From: JBNNGK01 sp050268245
GTDB lineage: Bacteria; Pseudomonadota; Gammaproteobacteria; Enterobacterales; Enterobacteriaceae
Length of the DNA stretch: 64,000 nucleotides
Reading direction: 5' to 3'
Assembly: GCF_050268245.1 (NCBI RefSeq)
Contig: NZ_JBNNGK010000018.1
Coordinates: forward strand, 1-64,000
This document shows, in pieces, positions 47,345 to 55,974 of this stretch. A program made the position numbers and the translations under genes. Within the stretch, counting starts at the first letter, position 1. Every line of letters starts with the position of its first letter. The notes under the pieces are model-generated. The model was not told the origin of the DNA. It worked only from the letters and a program-made list of their open reading frames with translations, and did not search any database.

Positions 47345-48625
47345 ATGACTGAACACGCGAAAAGTTATTATGCGGCAACCGCCAATCCCCATCAGCCTTA
47401 TCCGCAGTTAAATGAGTCGATCGAATGTGATGTCTGCATCATCGGCGGCGGCTATACCGGTTTATCCTCCGCCCTATTTTTGGTCGAGGCCGGTTACGAC
47501 GTAGTGTTGCTGGAATCTGCGCGCATAGGTTTCGGCGCCAGCGGACGCAACGGCGGGCAATTGGTGAACTCCTACAGCCGCGATATTGATGTAATAGAAA
47601 AACGTTATGGTGCAGATAGCGCGCGCATGCTGGGCAGCATGATGTTTGAAGGTGCAGATATTATTCGCAGCCGTATCGAACGTTACGCCATCCAGTGCGA
47701 CTATCGCCCCGGCGGGATTTTTGCCGCGTTGAATAACAAACAGTACCACGCTCTGATCGAACAAAAGGAAAACTGGGCGCGCTACGGCAATACGCAATTG
47801 GAGTTGCTGGACGCGGAGAGAGTCCGTAAAGAGGTTGCCAGCGATCGGTATGTCGGCGCTCTGCTCGATCACAGCGGCGGGCACATTCACCCGTTGAATT
47901 TAGCGCTGGGCGAAGCTGAAGCTATCCGCCAGCACGGTGGCCGCATCTTCGAACAATCGGCGGTAACGCATATCGAGCATGGCGAGCCCGCTCTCGTCAG
48001 CACCGCCCACGGCCAAGTTAAGGCACGCTATGTGATCGTGGCCGGTAACGCGTATCTGGGTGACAAACTGGAACCCAAGTTGGCCAAAATCAGTATGCCC
48101 TGCGGAACCCAAGTGGTCACTACCGAACCGCTGGAGGCCGAGGTCGCACACTCGCTGATTCCACAAAACTATTGCGTAGAAGACTGCAATTATCTACTGG
48201 ATTATTATCGCCTGACCGCCGATAACCGCTTACTGTACGGCGGTGGCGTGGTGTACGGCGCACGCGATCCCGATGATATCGATAATCTAATTCGTCCTAA
48301 ACTGCTTAAAACTTTCCCACAGTTAAAAGGTGTGCGTCTTGACTATCGCTGGACGGGGAACTTCTTATTAACCCTCTCGCGTATGCCACAGTTCGGCCGC
48401 TTGGAGAATAATATTTACTATATGCAGGGTTACAGCGGCCATGGCGTCACCTGTACTCATTTGGCGGGGAAATTGATCGGTGAACTGATGCGCGGTGATG
48501 CGGAACGGTTTGACGCTTTTGCCAGGTTGCCCCACCTGCCTTTCTGCGGCGGGCGCAATCTGCACATTCCGTTTACCGCCATCGGAGCGGCGTACTACAG
48601 TATCCGCGATCGGATAGGCGTATAA
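47345..48625 (+). CDS. puuB: Gamma-glutamylputrescine oxidase PuuB
   Basis: FAD enzyme of the DAO family that oxidises gamma-glutamylputrescine to the aldehyde, releasing ammonia and hydrogen peroxide. 426 residues with the dinucleotide-binding motif CIIGGGYTGLSSALFL near the N terminus and GFGASGRNGGQL. The C terminus YMQGYSGHGVTCTHLAGKLIGELM completes the FAD site. Last puu gene here: puuE, which would follow in E. coli, is absent. Confidence 0.94.
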   Translation: MTEHAKSYYAATANPHQPYPQLNESIECDVCIIGGGYTGLSSALFLVEAGYDVVLLESARIGFGASGRNGGQLVNSYSRDIDVIEKRYGADSARMLGSMMFEGADIIRSRIERYAIQCDYRPGGIFAALNNKQYHALIEQKENWARYGNTQLELLDAERVRKEVASDRYVGALLDHSGGHIHPLNLALGEAEAIRQHGGRIFEQSAVTHIEHGEPALVSTAHGQVKARYVIVAGNAYLGDKLEPKLAKISMPCGTQVVTTEPLEAEVAHSLIPQNYCVEDCNYLLDYYRLTADNRLLYGGGVVYGARDPDDIDNLIRPKLLKTFPQLKGVRLDYRWTGNFLLTLSRMPQFGRLENNIYYMQGYSGHGVTCTHLAGKLIGELMRGDAERFDAFARLPHLPFCGGRNLHIPFTAIGAAYYSIRDRIGV

Positions 48626-48647
48626 ACAGGCTCTTTGCTCCTTATGA

Positions 48648-48680
48648 TGAGGGCGCAGCCACCAGCCCATTGCGCCCTCA
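48648..48680. terminator. Hairpin between puuB and the SDR gene
   Basis: TGAGGGCGCA pairs with TGCGCCCTCA across a 13-base loop between the convergent puuB and SDR genes. The stem is perfect but the T-runs are poor, so termination is likely but not certain. Confidence 0.6.
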
Positions 48681-48689
48681 GCTTAGGTC

Positions 48690-49445
48690 TTAAACTATTT
48701 TAGGTTGGCCGTCTGATGCCGTTGCGCCACCATCGACCGGAATGTTCGCGCCGTTAATAAAGCTGGCATCCTCACTGGCGAGAAAAGCCATCACCGCAGC
48801 CACTTCTTCTGGCTCGGCGGCGCGGCCTAATGCAATACGTTCGTTAAACTTATCGCGGATCTCCTGCGGCCAGCCGTTGGTCATGTTGGTTTTTACCAAA
48901 CTTGGACAGACTGAATTGACGCGCACGCCATCTCCACCGTGATCCAACGCCATCGCCCGCGTTAGGTTGACGACCGCGCCTTTTGCCGCGCAGTAATACG
49001 CCGCTCCCCAGTCACCGCCTAACCCCGATACCGACGCCGTATTTACAATACAGCCTTTGCTTTTCAGCAGGTGGGGCAAGGCAAACTTAGAACAGAACAC
49101 CACGCCATCAATATCGACACCAGCAATACGACGCCAATCCTCGATGCTGGTTTCCAGCACGCTGCCTGCGACATGAACGCCGGCATTATTGATCAGCACG
49201 TCGATACGACCATATTTCAGCGCGATGTCATTCATCATTTTTTCCACCGCAACGGCATCGGAAACATCGATATCCACCGCATAGGCTTTATCTTTTGGTA
49301 ACGAAGCCGCCACAGTATCAACCGCCTGTTTTGCCCAATCTGCTAGCACCACAATGGCACCTTCTGCTGCAAATCGACGCGCTGCTGCTTCTCCCATTCC
49401 GTTACCTGCGCCAGTAATGATCACCACTTTATTATCAAAACGCAT
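48690..49445 (-). CDS. Short-chain dehydrogenase/reductase, unknown substrate
   Basis: 251-residue NAD(P)-dependent oxidoreductase of the classical SDR type. It has the cofactor motif TGAGNGMGEA (about 12-21), NNAG (about 85), the active Ser in NTASVSGLG (about 138) and the catalytic pair in YYCAAKG (about 151-155). An Asp following the second strand (VLADWAK) suggests NAD preference. GGGGGAGG six bases upstream fixes the start. Substrate not predictable. Single gene next to, but opposite, the puu operon. Confidence 0.85.
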   Translation of the reverse strand: MRFDNKVVIITGAGNGMGEAAARRFAAEGAIVVLADWAKQAVDTVAASLPKDKAYAVDIDVSDAVAVEKMMNDIALKYGRIDVLINNAGVHVAGSVLETSIEDWRRIAGVDIDGVVFCSKFALPHLLKSKGCIVNTASVSGLGGDWGAAYYCAAKGAVVNLTRAMALDHGGDGVRVNSVCPSLVKTNMTNGWPQEIRDKFNERIALGRAAEPEEVAAVMAFLASEDASFINGANIPVDGGATASDGQPKIV

Positions 49446-49596
49446 AGAACCTCCCCCATGTGAATAGAATTTGTATATGTCATACAAATATTTAATCTAT
49501 CCGAGGATAGTCCTGTTAAACGCCGTCGGCCAGTCAAAACGTGCGTTTTAATAACCCTAAAGGGTTACCTTCGTTGTGCATTTCGGCTATCGCCCG

Positions 49597-50025
49597 TTAT
49601 TTTTCTTCAATCGGTATCACCAATAAATCAACATGCAGATTATTAATCGCCTGCCGCGTTGACGACATCAATCGCCCCCAGAAGTCACGATGATGACCGA
49701 AAATAATCAAATCGAACCCCTTCTCTTGCACCGCGATATTCAACTCTTCGGTCAGCTCGCCACGGCCAATAATGATTTCGTCCACGGGATAAGCAGACTG
49801 ATTTTTTATGGTTTCCAAGATTTTTTTGGCACGCTCAGAGAAGGTATGATGCGTATAATCATAAGATCCCACCCCCAGTTCGGCGTAATAACCGGTATGG
49901 TGGACATCAATGTAAATCAATGAGAGTTTGGCGTTCAGTGCACCGGCTAATTTGGCGCCTCTATCCAGTAGAATTTCAGCGTCCTCACTGAGATCGGTTG
50001 CAATGACGATATGTTGATATGTCAT
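49597..50025 (-). CDS. Universal stress protein, UspC/UspD-like
   Basis: 142-residue UspA-family protein: YQHIVIATDLSED at the N terminus, then ALNAKLSLIYIDV, and the late GRGELTEELNIAVQEKGFDLIIFGHH. The usual ATP-binding G-2x-G-9x-G(S/T) loop is not evident, as in the UspA/C/D subgroup. GGAGGG precedes the ATG at 50025. It probably serves in stress resistance. Single gene. Confidence 0.82.
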   Translation of the reverse strand: MTYQHIVIATDLSEDAEILLDRGAKLAGALNAKLSLIYIDVHHTGYYAELGVGSYDYTHHTFSERAKKILETIKNQSAYPVDEIIIGRGELTEELNIAVQEKGFDLIIFGHHRDFWGRLMSSTRQAINNLHVDLLVIPIEEK

Positions 50026-50296
50026 GATCACTGCCCTCCGCGTTGCGCTTAAGAACAGACGGCAGTTCTTACCCACGTTTACCGCTACCTGCCGCTAATA
50101 AAAGTTTAGTTTAATAGTGTAATTATTGCATTTGTTTCATTTTATAATCTTGATGACAAAGCACTCGGCTTACGCAATCGCAACATTATCACATTGATAA
50201 AATCTACCTTGTTCTCGATCAAATAACCTTAAGTCAAATTCAGCTAAGATATTTCTTGTCACGAATTATCTTATATCGTCCGGGAGCTACGCTGAT

Positions 50297-50902
50297 TTGA
50301 GCCACGTTATTTATCGCATTGAGGACAGCATCATTTTTTGTCCTAAATCCATAGGCTTTTATCAACAAAGTCTTGCCAGCGAGCACGTGGCTATCTCTGC
50401 CGCCGCCGCCAGGCTTTTTACGCTACTAATTAAACATAAAGGTGAAGTCGTTGAGCGCGATACCATTTTGACAAAAGTCTGGGATGATCATGGTCTGCAA
50501 GCCAGCAACAATAACCTCAACCAATGCCTAAGCATATTACGCCGCATCATCAAAACGATGGGTGTAGAAAAAAATGTCATTGAAACCATTCCAAAAGTTG
50601 GGTTAAAAATTGCTAATGATGTTCTGATTGAAGCGCTAAGCATCTCACCTGATGGCGACATTTTATCCCGTGTCGCGCACACTAAAAAAGCGCAGAAAGA
50701 GAAGAAAAATGGTTTGGTATTCAGCATGTTTGCATTAATTTTCTTATTGCTGATTAGTGTTTCGTTTAATGTTGCGCATTACTATAAAATCCATCGAAAT
50801 ACGCCATTTTGGGTATCAAAAGGTACGCAAATTAATAGCCATTCATCCTTCTCCCAGCACATCCGGGCGCGGTTGCGGAGCTCTTTCGAAGAATATTCCT
50901 AA
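50297..50902 (+). CDS. Membrane-anchored winged-helix regulator (ToxR/CadC type)
   Basis: 201-residue one-component regulator. An N-terminal OmpR-type winged helix (about 15-110, with LFTLLIKHKGEVVERDTILTKVWDDHG and NNLNQCLSILRRIIK) is followed by one membrane helix (about 140-162, FSMFALIFLLLISVSFNVAHYY). Only a 40-residue periplasmic tail follows, too short for a normal sensor domain. The start is TTG at 50297 with GGGAG ten bases upstream, since no ATG is available nearby. It has no obvious target beside it, so it acts elsewhere or on its neighbours. Confidence 0.8.
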   Translation: MSHVIYRIEDSIIFCPKSIGFYQQSLASEHVAISAAAARLFTLLIKHKGEVVERDTILTKVWDDHGLQASNNNLNQCLSILRRIIKTMGVEKNVIETIPKVGLKIANDVLIEALSISPDGDILSRVAHTKKAQKEKKNGLVFSMFALIFLLLISVSFNVAHYYKIHRNTPFWVSKGTQINSHSSFSQHIRARLRSSFEEYS

Positions 50903-50994
50903 CTGAAAAAAGATGACGCAGGCCAAATCCATATAGTTGCTGTAGTTAATTATATCTTAACGATAAATACCCGCATCACTAGCCTTATATTCAT

Positions 50995-51384
50995 TTACTT
51001 CAGTAACATATCGAGCATTTTTTGAAATGTTGGACAGGCTAAATGATGGTCGGCGGGGCATTGCGCCACATGGCGTAAACCATCACGCACCGCTTTTAAC
51101 CGCCTGATGGTGTTGTCCACCTCTTCGGCTTTGGTCAGCAAATGTTGTCGGTCAATGTGCATTTCCCCCCGCTCATCAAACATCGCCCCTATTTCTGCCA
51201 GCGTCAGCCCCGCCTGACGCCCCAGATTAATCAACGCCAATTTTTGCAGTACCTCTTCACCGTACTGTCTTCTTAAACCTCGGCGCCCGATTGAACGAAT
51301 TAAACCTTTATCCTCATAAAAGCGCAGCGTAGACGGCTTCAGGCCGGTACGTTTTACTACTTGCGCTATATCCAGCTCAATCAT
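50995..51384 (-). CDS. MerR-family transcriptional regulator
   Basis: 129-residue regulator with the MerR winged helix (LDIAQVVKRTGLKPSTLRFYEDKGLIRSIGRR), a dimerisation helix (about 75-110) and a C-terminal tail with two cysteines (AQCPADHHLACPTF). The tail may sense a metal or redox signal. The start at 51384 has TTGAGGT upstream. Divergent from the DUF2938 gene with only 86 bases between them, a pairing that suggests it controls that gene. Confidence 0.85.
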   Translation of the reverse strand: MIELDIAQVVKRTGLKPSTLRFYEDKGLIRSIGRRGLRRQYGEEVLQKLALINLGRQAGLTLAEIGAMFDERGEMHIDRQHLLTKAEEVDNTIRRLKAVRDGLRHVAQCPADHHLACPTFQKMLDMLLK

Positions 51385-51386
51385 AC

Positions 51387-51417
51387 TTGACCTCAAGTTA
51401 ACTTTACGTTGCAAAAT
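51387..51417 (+). promoter_or_regulatory. MerR-type promoter/operator for the DUF2938 gene
   Basis: CCTCAAGTTAACTTTACG (51391-51408) matches the operator class of MerR/SoxR regulators (CCTCAAGTTAACTTGAGG) in all but the last few bases. It sits between a -35 TTGACC (51387-51392) and a possible -10 CAAAAT (51412-51417). The resulting 19-base spacer is the hallmark of MerR-activated promoters. Confidence 0.65.
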
Positions 51418-51470
51418 AGCGCCACTGTCTCACGACGGCTGTCCGCCACACTTAATGAGGGTACAAAACG

Positions 51471-51974
51471 ATGACGACAACCGCATTAATTATCGCAGTT
51501 CTGTTTATTGGCATTATCGCCACCGGCGTGATGGATCTGTGGGCCTTTTTTCAACGCCGGATAGTCGGTATACACACTCTGGATTATGCATTGGTTGGCC
51601 GCTGGCTTGGTTTGATGCGCCGGGGGCAATTCCAGCATCAATCAATCATTTCTGCCCCCACTATTCGCTATGAACGTCTGCTCGGGTGGTTAGCGCACTA
51701 TGCCATTGGCATCATATTCACCATGATACTGGTGGCGATCGTCGGCCCCGCTTGGCTACGGCAACCGACTCTCATGCCCGCCCTCATGGCCGGTGTCATC
51801 AGCGTAGCCGCCCCTTGGCTGATCATGCAGCCCGCATTCGGCCTCGGAATCGCCGCCGCCCGAACCCCTTCGCCACGCCAAGCACGCTGGCGCAGCGTTC
51901 TTACCCATACGGTATTTGGCTGTGGGCTGTATGCGGCGGCCGTATTATTTAATTTTTTCCGCCCTTTACTCTAA
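51471..51974 (+). CDS. DUF2938 membrane protein
   Basis: 167-residue inner-membrane protein with four to five helices. Family segments are TGVMDLWAFFQRRIVG, DYALVGRWLGLMRRGQF and APWLIMQPAFGLGIAAARTP. Function unknown. Its promoter has the MerR layout, so induction by the divergent regulator is likely. GAGGG lies eight bases upstream of the ATG. Confidence 0.82.
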   Translation: MTTTALIIAVLFIGIIATGVMDLWAFFQRRIVGIHTLDYALVGRWLGLMRRGQFQHQSIISAPTIRYERLLGWLAHYAIGIIFTMILVAIVGPAWLRQPTLMPALMAGVISVAAPWLIMQPAFGLGIAAARTPSPRQARWRSVLTHTVFGCGLYAAAVLFNFFRPLL

Positions 51975-52608
51975 GGCTGTTTTATCGTACTCATTGCCCG
52001 GTGATCTGAAACACCCTTAGCCTGTTTTGCTTCCCCCACGGGCGATGATGCATACCGCCCAACAAATCAGGGTTATTCACTTCCCTATGCGTTTATTACC
52101 AACGTTTTTTTACCTGTTATGTGAGGATATAGGCAACGGTGTCACTCGCCGTATTCTGGCACATGGCGGAAGATGATGGCGGTTGAAGCGCATTTCACCC
52201 AGGGCGCGGTTGGGGCCTGACAGCATCACTCGCTTGAGCAATTGGCCTACGTTTTTTCTGGTCGCTTTACCTTTACCATCGCTGAAGAAACGTAGCATGT
52301 CAGCACTGGCTATACGCTGTATAAATCGCCCATACCGTTCACGGCTGCGTTTGCCTTGATGCCGGAACGCGGTTGGATGCATTCACTCCGCAACGCGAGG
52401 ATTTTTTGTCTAACCGCTCGCCCTGTTATCGGCGATAACCGCTCAGCAAATTTCTTTCAACCTTCATCACATTCCTGAACCTATTCAGTACGTTTTTTGC
52501 GTAACCCGATCGCAAATCACATCGTCCCCACTAGATCAACAAATCCACCATGTTGTATACGAGTTAAGCGTAATGTTACTCGTTTGTTTCAAAACACCTG
52601 GGCTCATC
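51975..52608. other. Region with one doubtful reading frame
   Basis: 630 bases between the DUF2938 and TAXI genes. On the minus strand at 52110-52382 a 90-codon, Arg-rich frame (KRSRERYGRFIQRI, GKATRKNVGQLL) lacks a ribosome site and recognisable family. It could be a remnant of a mobile gene, but I cannot support that. The TAXI promoter must lie at the right side. Confidence 0.35.
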
Positions 52609-53658
52609 ATGAAGAATAGAAAAATAAAGTTATTCGTAGGCGTTACTGCAGCCATCGCCGTGGTCACGCTCGCCGTCATCGGTAAAGTCGAAAATGCACA
52701 TAAAACCTTCCTTTCTGTCGCCACGGCCTCCACGGGGGGCACCTTTTACCCCATGGGCGTAGGACTTGCCAACGTCTGGAGCAACCAATTAAAACCAGAT
52801 GGTATTCAGGTAACCGGGCAATCTTCTGCCGGTTCGATAGAGAATATCGATTTGTTGCAAAAAAATGAGGCGCAGCTAGCTATCTTACAAAGCCTGATTG
52901 CAACCGAAGCCTTTGAAGGCGTGCGGAACTTTGATCACCGCGCCTATAAAGATTTACGTGCGATCTCGATGTTGTGGCCCAACGTCGAACACTTTGTGAT
53001 GCTGGAGAGTAAAGTCAAAGACGGCACGCTAAACGACATCGCGGGAACACGTTTCTCGGTTGGGCCACAGGCCAGCGGCACCGAGCAATCGACGATCGTT
53101 ATTCTGCAAGGCGTGGCGCTAAGCAAGAAATCTATCTCACCAGAATATCTGGGTTACGGCGACACTGTTTCAGCCATGCGCGATGGCCGCCTTGACGGAG
53201 GTGCACTACCCGCCGGCGTGCCCGCGGCGGCGGTGACCGATATGTATGCCAGCGGTATTCCATCACGCATATTAGACGTAACCGATGAGCAGCTAACCCA
53301 GATCAACACCATCGCCAACGCCTGGTTCCGCTTTGACATTAAGCCGAATACCTATCCGCGCCAGACCAAGTCGGTTGCTACTATCGCCCAGCCGAACATC
53401 TTGGTTTCTATTCGTCAGATAGATGAAAAAATTATCTATGACCTGACTAAAACCCTGTTCGAAAATCTGCCAGCAGTCCATCAGGTACACAGCGCGGCCA
53501 AGTATATCTCGCTTGAAAATGCGCTAAAAGGCGTATCCGTACCCTTGCATATTGGGGCCTACCGTTATTTTCGCGAAGTAGGCGTGCAGATCCCCGATTA
53601 CCTCATCCCACCTGAAGCAACAGATACCGTGGTGTCTAGCCACTCGGAGGCATTATGA
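52609..53658 (+). CDS. TAXI-type TRAP transporter solute-binding protein
   Basis: 349-residue periplasmic binding protein of the TAXI family (TRAP-associated extracytoplasmic immunogenic). An uncleaved-looking or cleaved N-terminal helix (about 8-25) is followed by the family start SVATASTGGTFYPMGVGLANVW. Further motifs are TGQSSAGSIENIDLLQKNEAQLAILQS and FSVGPQASGTEQS. Substrates in this family include glutamate, glutamine and other carboxylates. The ATG at 52609 is taken as the start. Its stop overlaps the permease start. Confidence 0.9.
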   Translation: MKNRKIKLFVGVTAAIAVVTLAVIGKVENAHKTFLSVATASTGGTFYPMGVGLANVWSNQLKPDGIQVTGQSSAGSIENIDLLQKNEAQLAILQSLIATEAFEGVRNFDHRAYKDLRAISMLWPNVEHFVMLESKVKDGTLNDIAGTRFSVGPQASGTEQSTIVILQGVALSKKSISPEYLGYGDTVSAMRDGRLDGGALPAGVPAAAVTDMYASGIPSRILDVTDEQLTQINTIANAWFRFDIKPNTYPRQTKSVATIAQPNILVSIRQIDEKIIYDLTKTLFENLPAVHQVHSAAKYISLENALKGVSVPLHIGAYRYFREVGVQIPDYLIPPEATDTVVSSHSEAL

Positions 53659-55622
53659 ATACCAATAACTTGCCCCCGTCATCCGCGGGGGATCTGGATA
53701 AAGAGGCGGGTGCCGGTAACCGCCCATTAACGGGTATCGCGTTACAATTGGCCACACTGTTGGCTATTGCCATTTCCCTGTATGCCATCTACGCCAATGC
53801 GCTGGCGAACACCCAAGAGTTCTACCGTAATACCACGTTTCTCAGCGGCATTTTGATCCTCGGCTTTATTCTGTTTCCGTTTGCCAAAAAGCATGCCACC
53901 GCGGGCTTTAACCGCTGGGATTATCTGTTCATCGTACTGACGCTGGTAAGTTACGGTTATTTCTATTTCAATTACCTTGACCTGCATGTGGTGCGCAAGA
54001 GTATTCCCAACACGACCGATTATCTGATGGCAGCTTTGGGGATCGCCGTTTTGTTTGAAGCCGCACGCCGCACTACCGGTTACTTCATTCCCAGTTTGGC
54101 GACGTTTGCCATTATTTATGCCCTGTTCGGTCAATATTTCCTGGGTATCTTCGGTCACGGCGGTTTTTCCCTTGAACGCTTGCTATATCGCCTGTTTATG
54201 ACCAGCGAAGGGATCTTTGGCATTACACTGTCGACCGCCTCAACCGCTATTGCTGTGTTTATTTTGTTTGGTTCATTCCTCAGCGTGAGCGGTGCAACTC
54301 AGTTATTCAACGATCTGGCGTTAGCCATGGCTGGCCGCCGACGTGGTGGCCCTGCGCAGGTAGCCGTGATTTCCTCAGCACTGACCGGCTCGCTCAGTGG
54401 CAGTGCGGTTGCCAATGTCGCCACCACCGGAACCTTCACCATTCCGCTGATGAAAAACATCGGCCTGTCACCACGCTTTGCTGGCGCGGTGGAAGCCACG
54501 GCATCAACCGGCGGCATGATCATGCCACCGATCATGGGCGCCGCAGCGTTCATCATGGCGGGTTTTCTTGGCATTTCGTACACCACCATCGTGATTGCAG
54601 CCATCGTGCCCGCACTGCTGTACTACGCAGCCTTGATCATCGCCATCGATCTGGAAGCAAAAAAGCAAGGGTTGAAAGGGCTCAGCAAAGAGCATATTCC
54701 ACAGGTCAAAGCGATACTAAAAGCGCGTGGTTTATTGTTGTTGCCGCTGGTGATCGTCATCGGTACGCTGCTCGTAGGGAAAACACCAATCTACGCGGGT
54801 TTTCTCGGCATTATTGCCATTATTGTCGCCAGTTGGATCACACCAGATAGCTCGGTACGCATGACCCCAAAAAAAATCGCCGAAGCGTTAAACGAAGCGG
54901 CACGCGGATCGATCCAGGTGACCATCGCCTGCGCGGCGATTGGCGTGATCATCTGCGTCGTCACCATGACCGGCATCGGCTCTACGCTGGCATTCAACAT
55001 CGTTTCGCTCACCAATAATACATTGTGGATGATTCTGCTGGTCGTCATGGCAGTCTGCATCGTGCTGAGTATGGGGCTCCCCTCCACCGCGTTGTATATC
55101 GTGGTGGCCGTGACCGTCTCACCTATTTTGATCAAAGCGGGCGTCATGCCGCTGGCGGCGCACTTCTTTGTATTCTGGTTTGGTGCCTTGTCCAACATTA
55201 CGCCTCCGGTGGCGTTAGCCAGTTACACTGCCGCCAGCATCGCTCGCGCCGATCCGATGCAAACCTCATGGGATGCAGTACGCTTAGCGCTGCCGGGCTT
55301 TATTATCCCCTTTATCTTGGTGTATAACCCGGCGCTGCTGATGCAAGGTGACAACCTGAGCGTACTCTCGATGATTCACATGATCGTGACCGCTCTGGTT
55401 GGGATTTATGCGCTCTCAATTGCCAGTGCCAACTTCTGGCTACATCAAACCCATTGGTTAGAGCGCATTCTGTTTATCATTGCCGCTATTTTGCTGATTA
55501 AACCTGGCTTGTGGACCGACATGGCAGGCGCCGCGTTGATTACCCTCGCAGGTCTGATGCATGTAGTGCGCTATAAACAGCATACCGCACTACACAACAA
55601 CCTTTCCGAAGGGAATAAATAA
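53655..55622 (+). CDS. TRAP transporter permease, fused 4TM/12TM type
   Basis: 655-residue inner-membrane permease in which the small (DctQ-like) and large (DctM-like) TRAP subunits are one protein, usual for TAXI systems. The large part shows SSALTGSLSGSAVANVATTGTFTIPLMKNIG and the mirror segment SMGLPSTALYIVVA with AHFFVFWFGALSNITPPVALASY. Sodium- or proton-driven uptake of an organic acid or amino acid is expected. ATGA overlap with the binding protein. Confidence 0.92.
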   Translation: MNTNNLPPSSAGDLDKEAGAGNRPLTGIALQLATLLAIAISLYAIYANALANTQEFYRNTTFLSGILILGFILFPFAKKHATAGFNRWDYLFIVLTLVSYGYFYFNYLDLHVVRKSIPNTTDYLMAALGIAVLFEAARRTTGYFIPSLATFAIIYALFGQYFLGIFGHGGFSLERLLYRLFMTSEGIFGITLSTASTAIAVFILFGSFLSVSGATQLFNDLALAMAGRRRGGPAQVAVISSALTGSLSGSAVANVATTGTFTIPLMKNIGLSPRFAGAVEATASTGGMIMPPIMGAAAFIMAGFLGISYTTIVIAAIVPALLYYAALIIAIDLEAKKQGLKGLSKEHIPQVKAILKARGLLLLPLVIVIGTLLVGKTPIYAGFLGIIAIIVASWITPDSSVRMTPKKIAEALNEAARGSIQVTIACAAIGVIICVVTMTGIGSTLAFNIVSLTNNTLWMILLVVMAVCIVLSMGLPSTALYIVVAVTVSPILIKAGVMPLAAHFFVFWFGALSNITPPVALASYTAASIARADPMQTSWDAVRLALPGFIIPFILVYNPALLMQGDNLSVLSMIHMIVTALVGIYALSIASANFWLHQTHWLERILFIIAAILLIKPGLWTDMAGAALITLAGLMHVVRYKQHTALHNNLSEGNK

Positions 55623-55653
55623 AAACAGAGCAATATCAACGTACCAGAGTAAA

Positions 55654-55680
55654 AACCGCCGACAAGGATGTACGGCGGTT
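55654..55680 (-). terminator. Hairpin after the TRAP operon
   Basis: AACCGCCG pairs with CGGCGGTT across an 11-base loop. The T-run (GGTTTTTAC) is on the minus-strand side, so it fits best as a terminator for a minus-strand transcript ending near 55682. It may also slow the plus-strand TRAP transcript. Confidence 0.6.
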
Positions 55681-55681
55681 A

Positions 55682-55930
55682 TCATTCATCTTGAACGCGC
55701 TGTTTATCATTATCACGACGCGGATCGATAGCCCGCACGGCGACGTAAAGGCGCCCCACCATTAGCCCCGTCGCCCTAGCTTGCCATGACGAGAAAGACA
55801 TATCATTCAATCGCGAACGCATACTGAAAACCTGCCCATCGCAGTTGCCGCCCATTTTGTAACTAAAGTAAGCCACAAACCCGGCAATAGCCTGTGATAC
55901 TCTGTTACCGCTAGCGGCACTTATCTGCAT
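55682..55930 (-). CDS. Doubtful small reading frame (82 aa)
   Basis: 82-codon frame on the minus strand, without recognised family or a well-placed ribosome site (GAGG is too close to the ATG). It lies in the region expected to hold the kinase promoter. The only support is the minus-oriented hairpin immediately after its stop. Could be a small protein or nothing. Confidence 0.25.
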   Translation of the reverse strand: MQISAASGNRVSQAIAGFVAYFSYKMGGNCDGQVFSMRSRLNDMSFSSWQARATGLMVGRLYVAVRAIDPRRDNDKQRVQDE

Positions 55931-55974
55931 TCCTCGTTAGAATAATCCTTCGCCATCCCCATTCGGAGAACGTC

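Noticed and set aside
52110..52382. Arg-rich 90-codon frame, suspected transposase or phage remnant
   Set aside because: No ribosome site, no terminal repeats and no motif that identifies a mobile gene.
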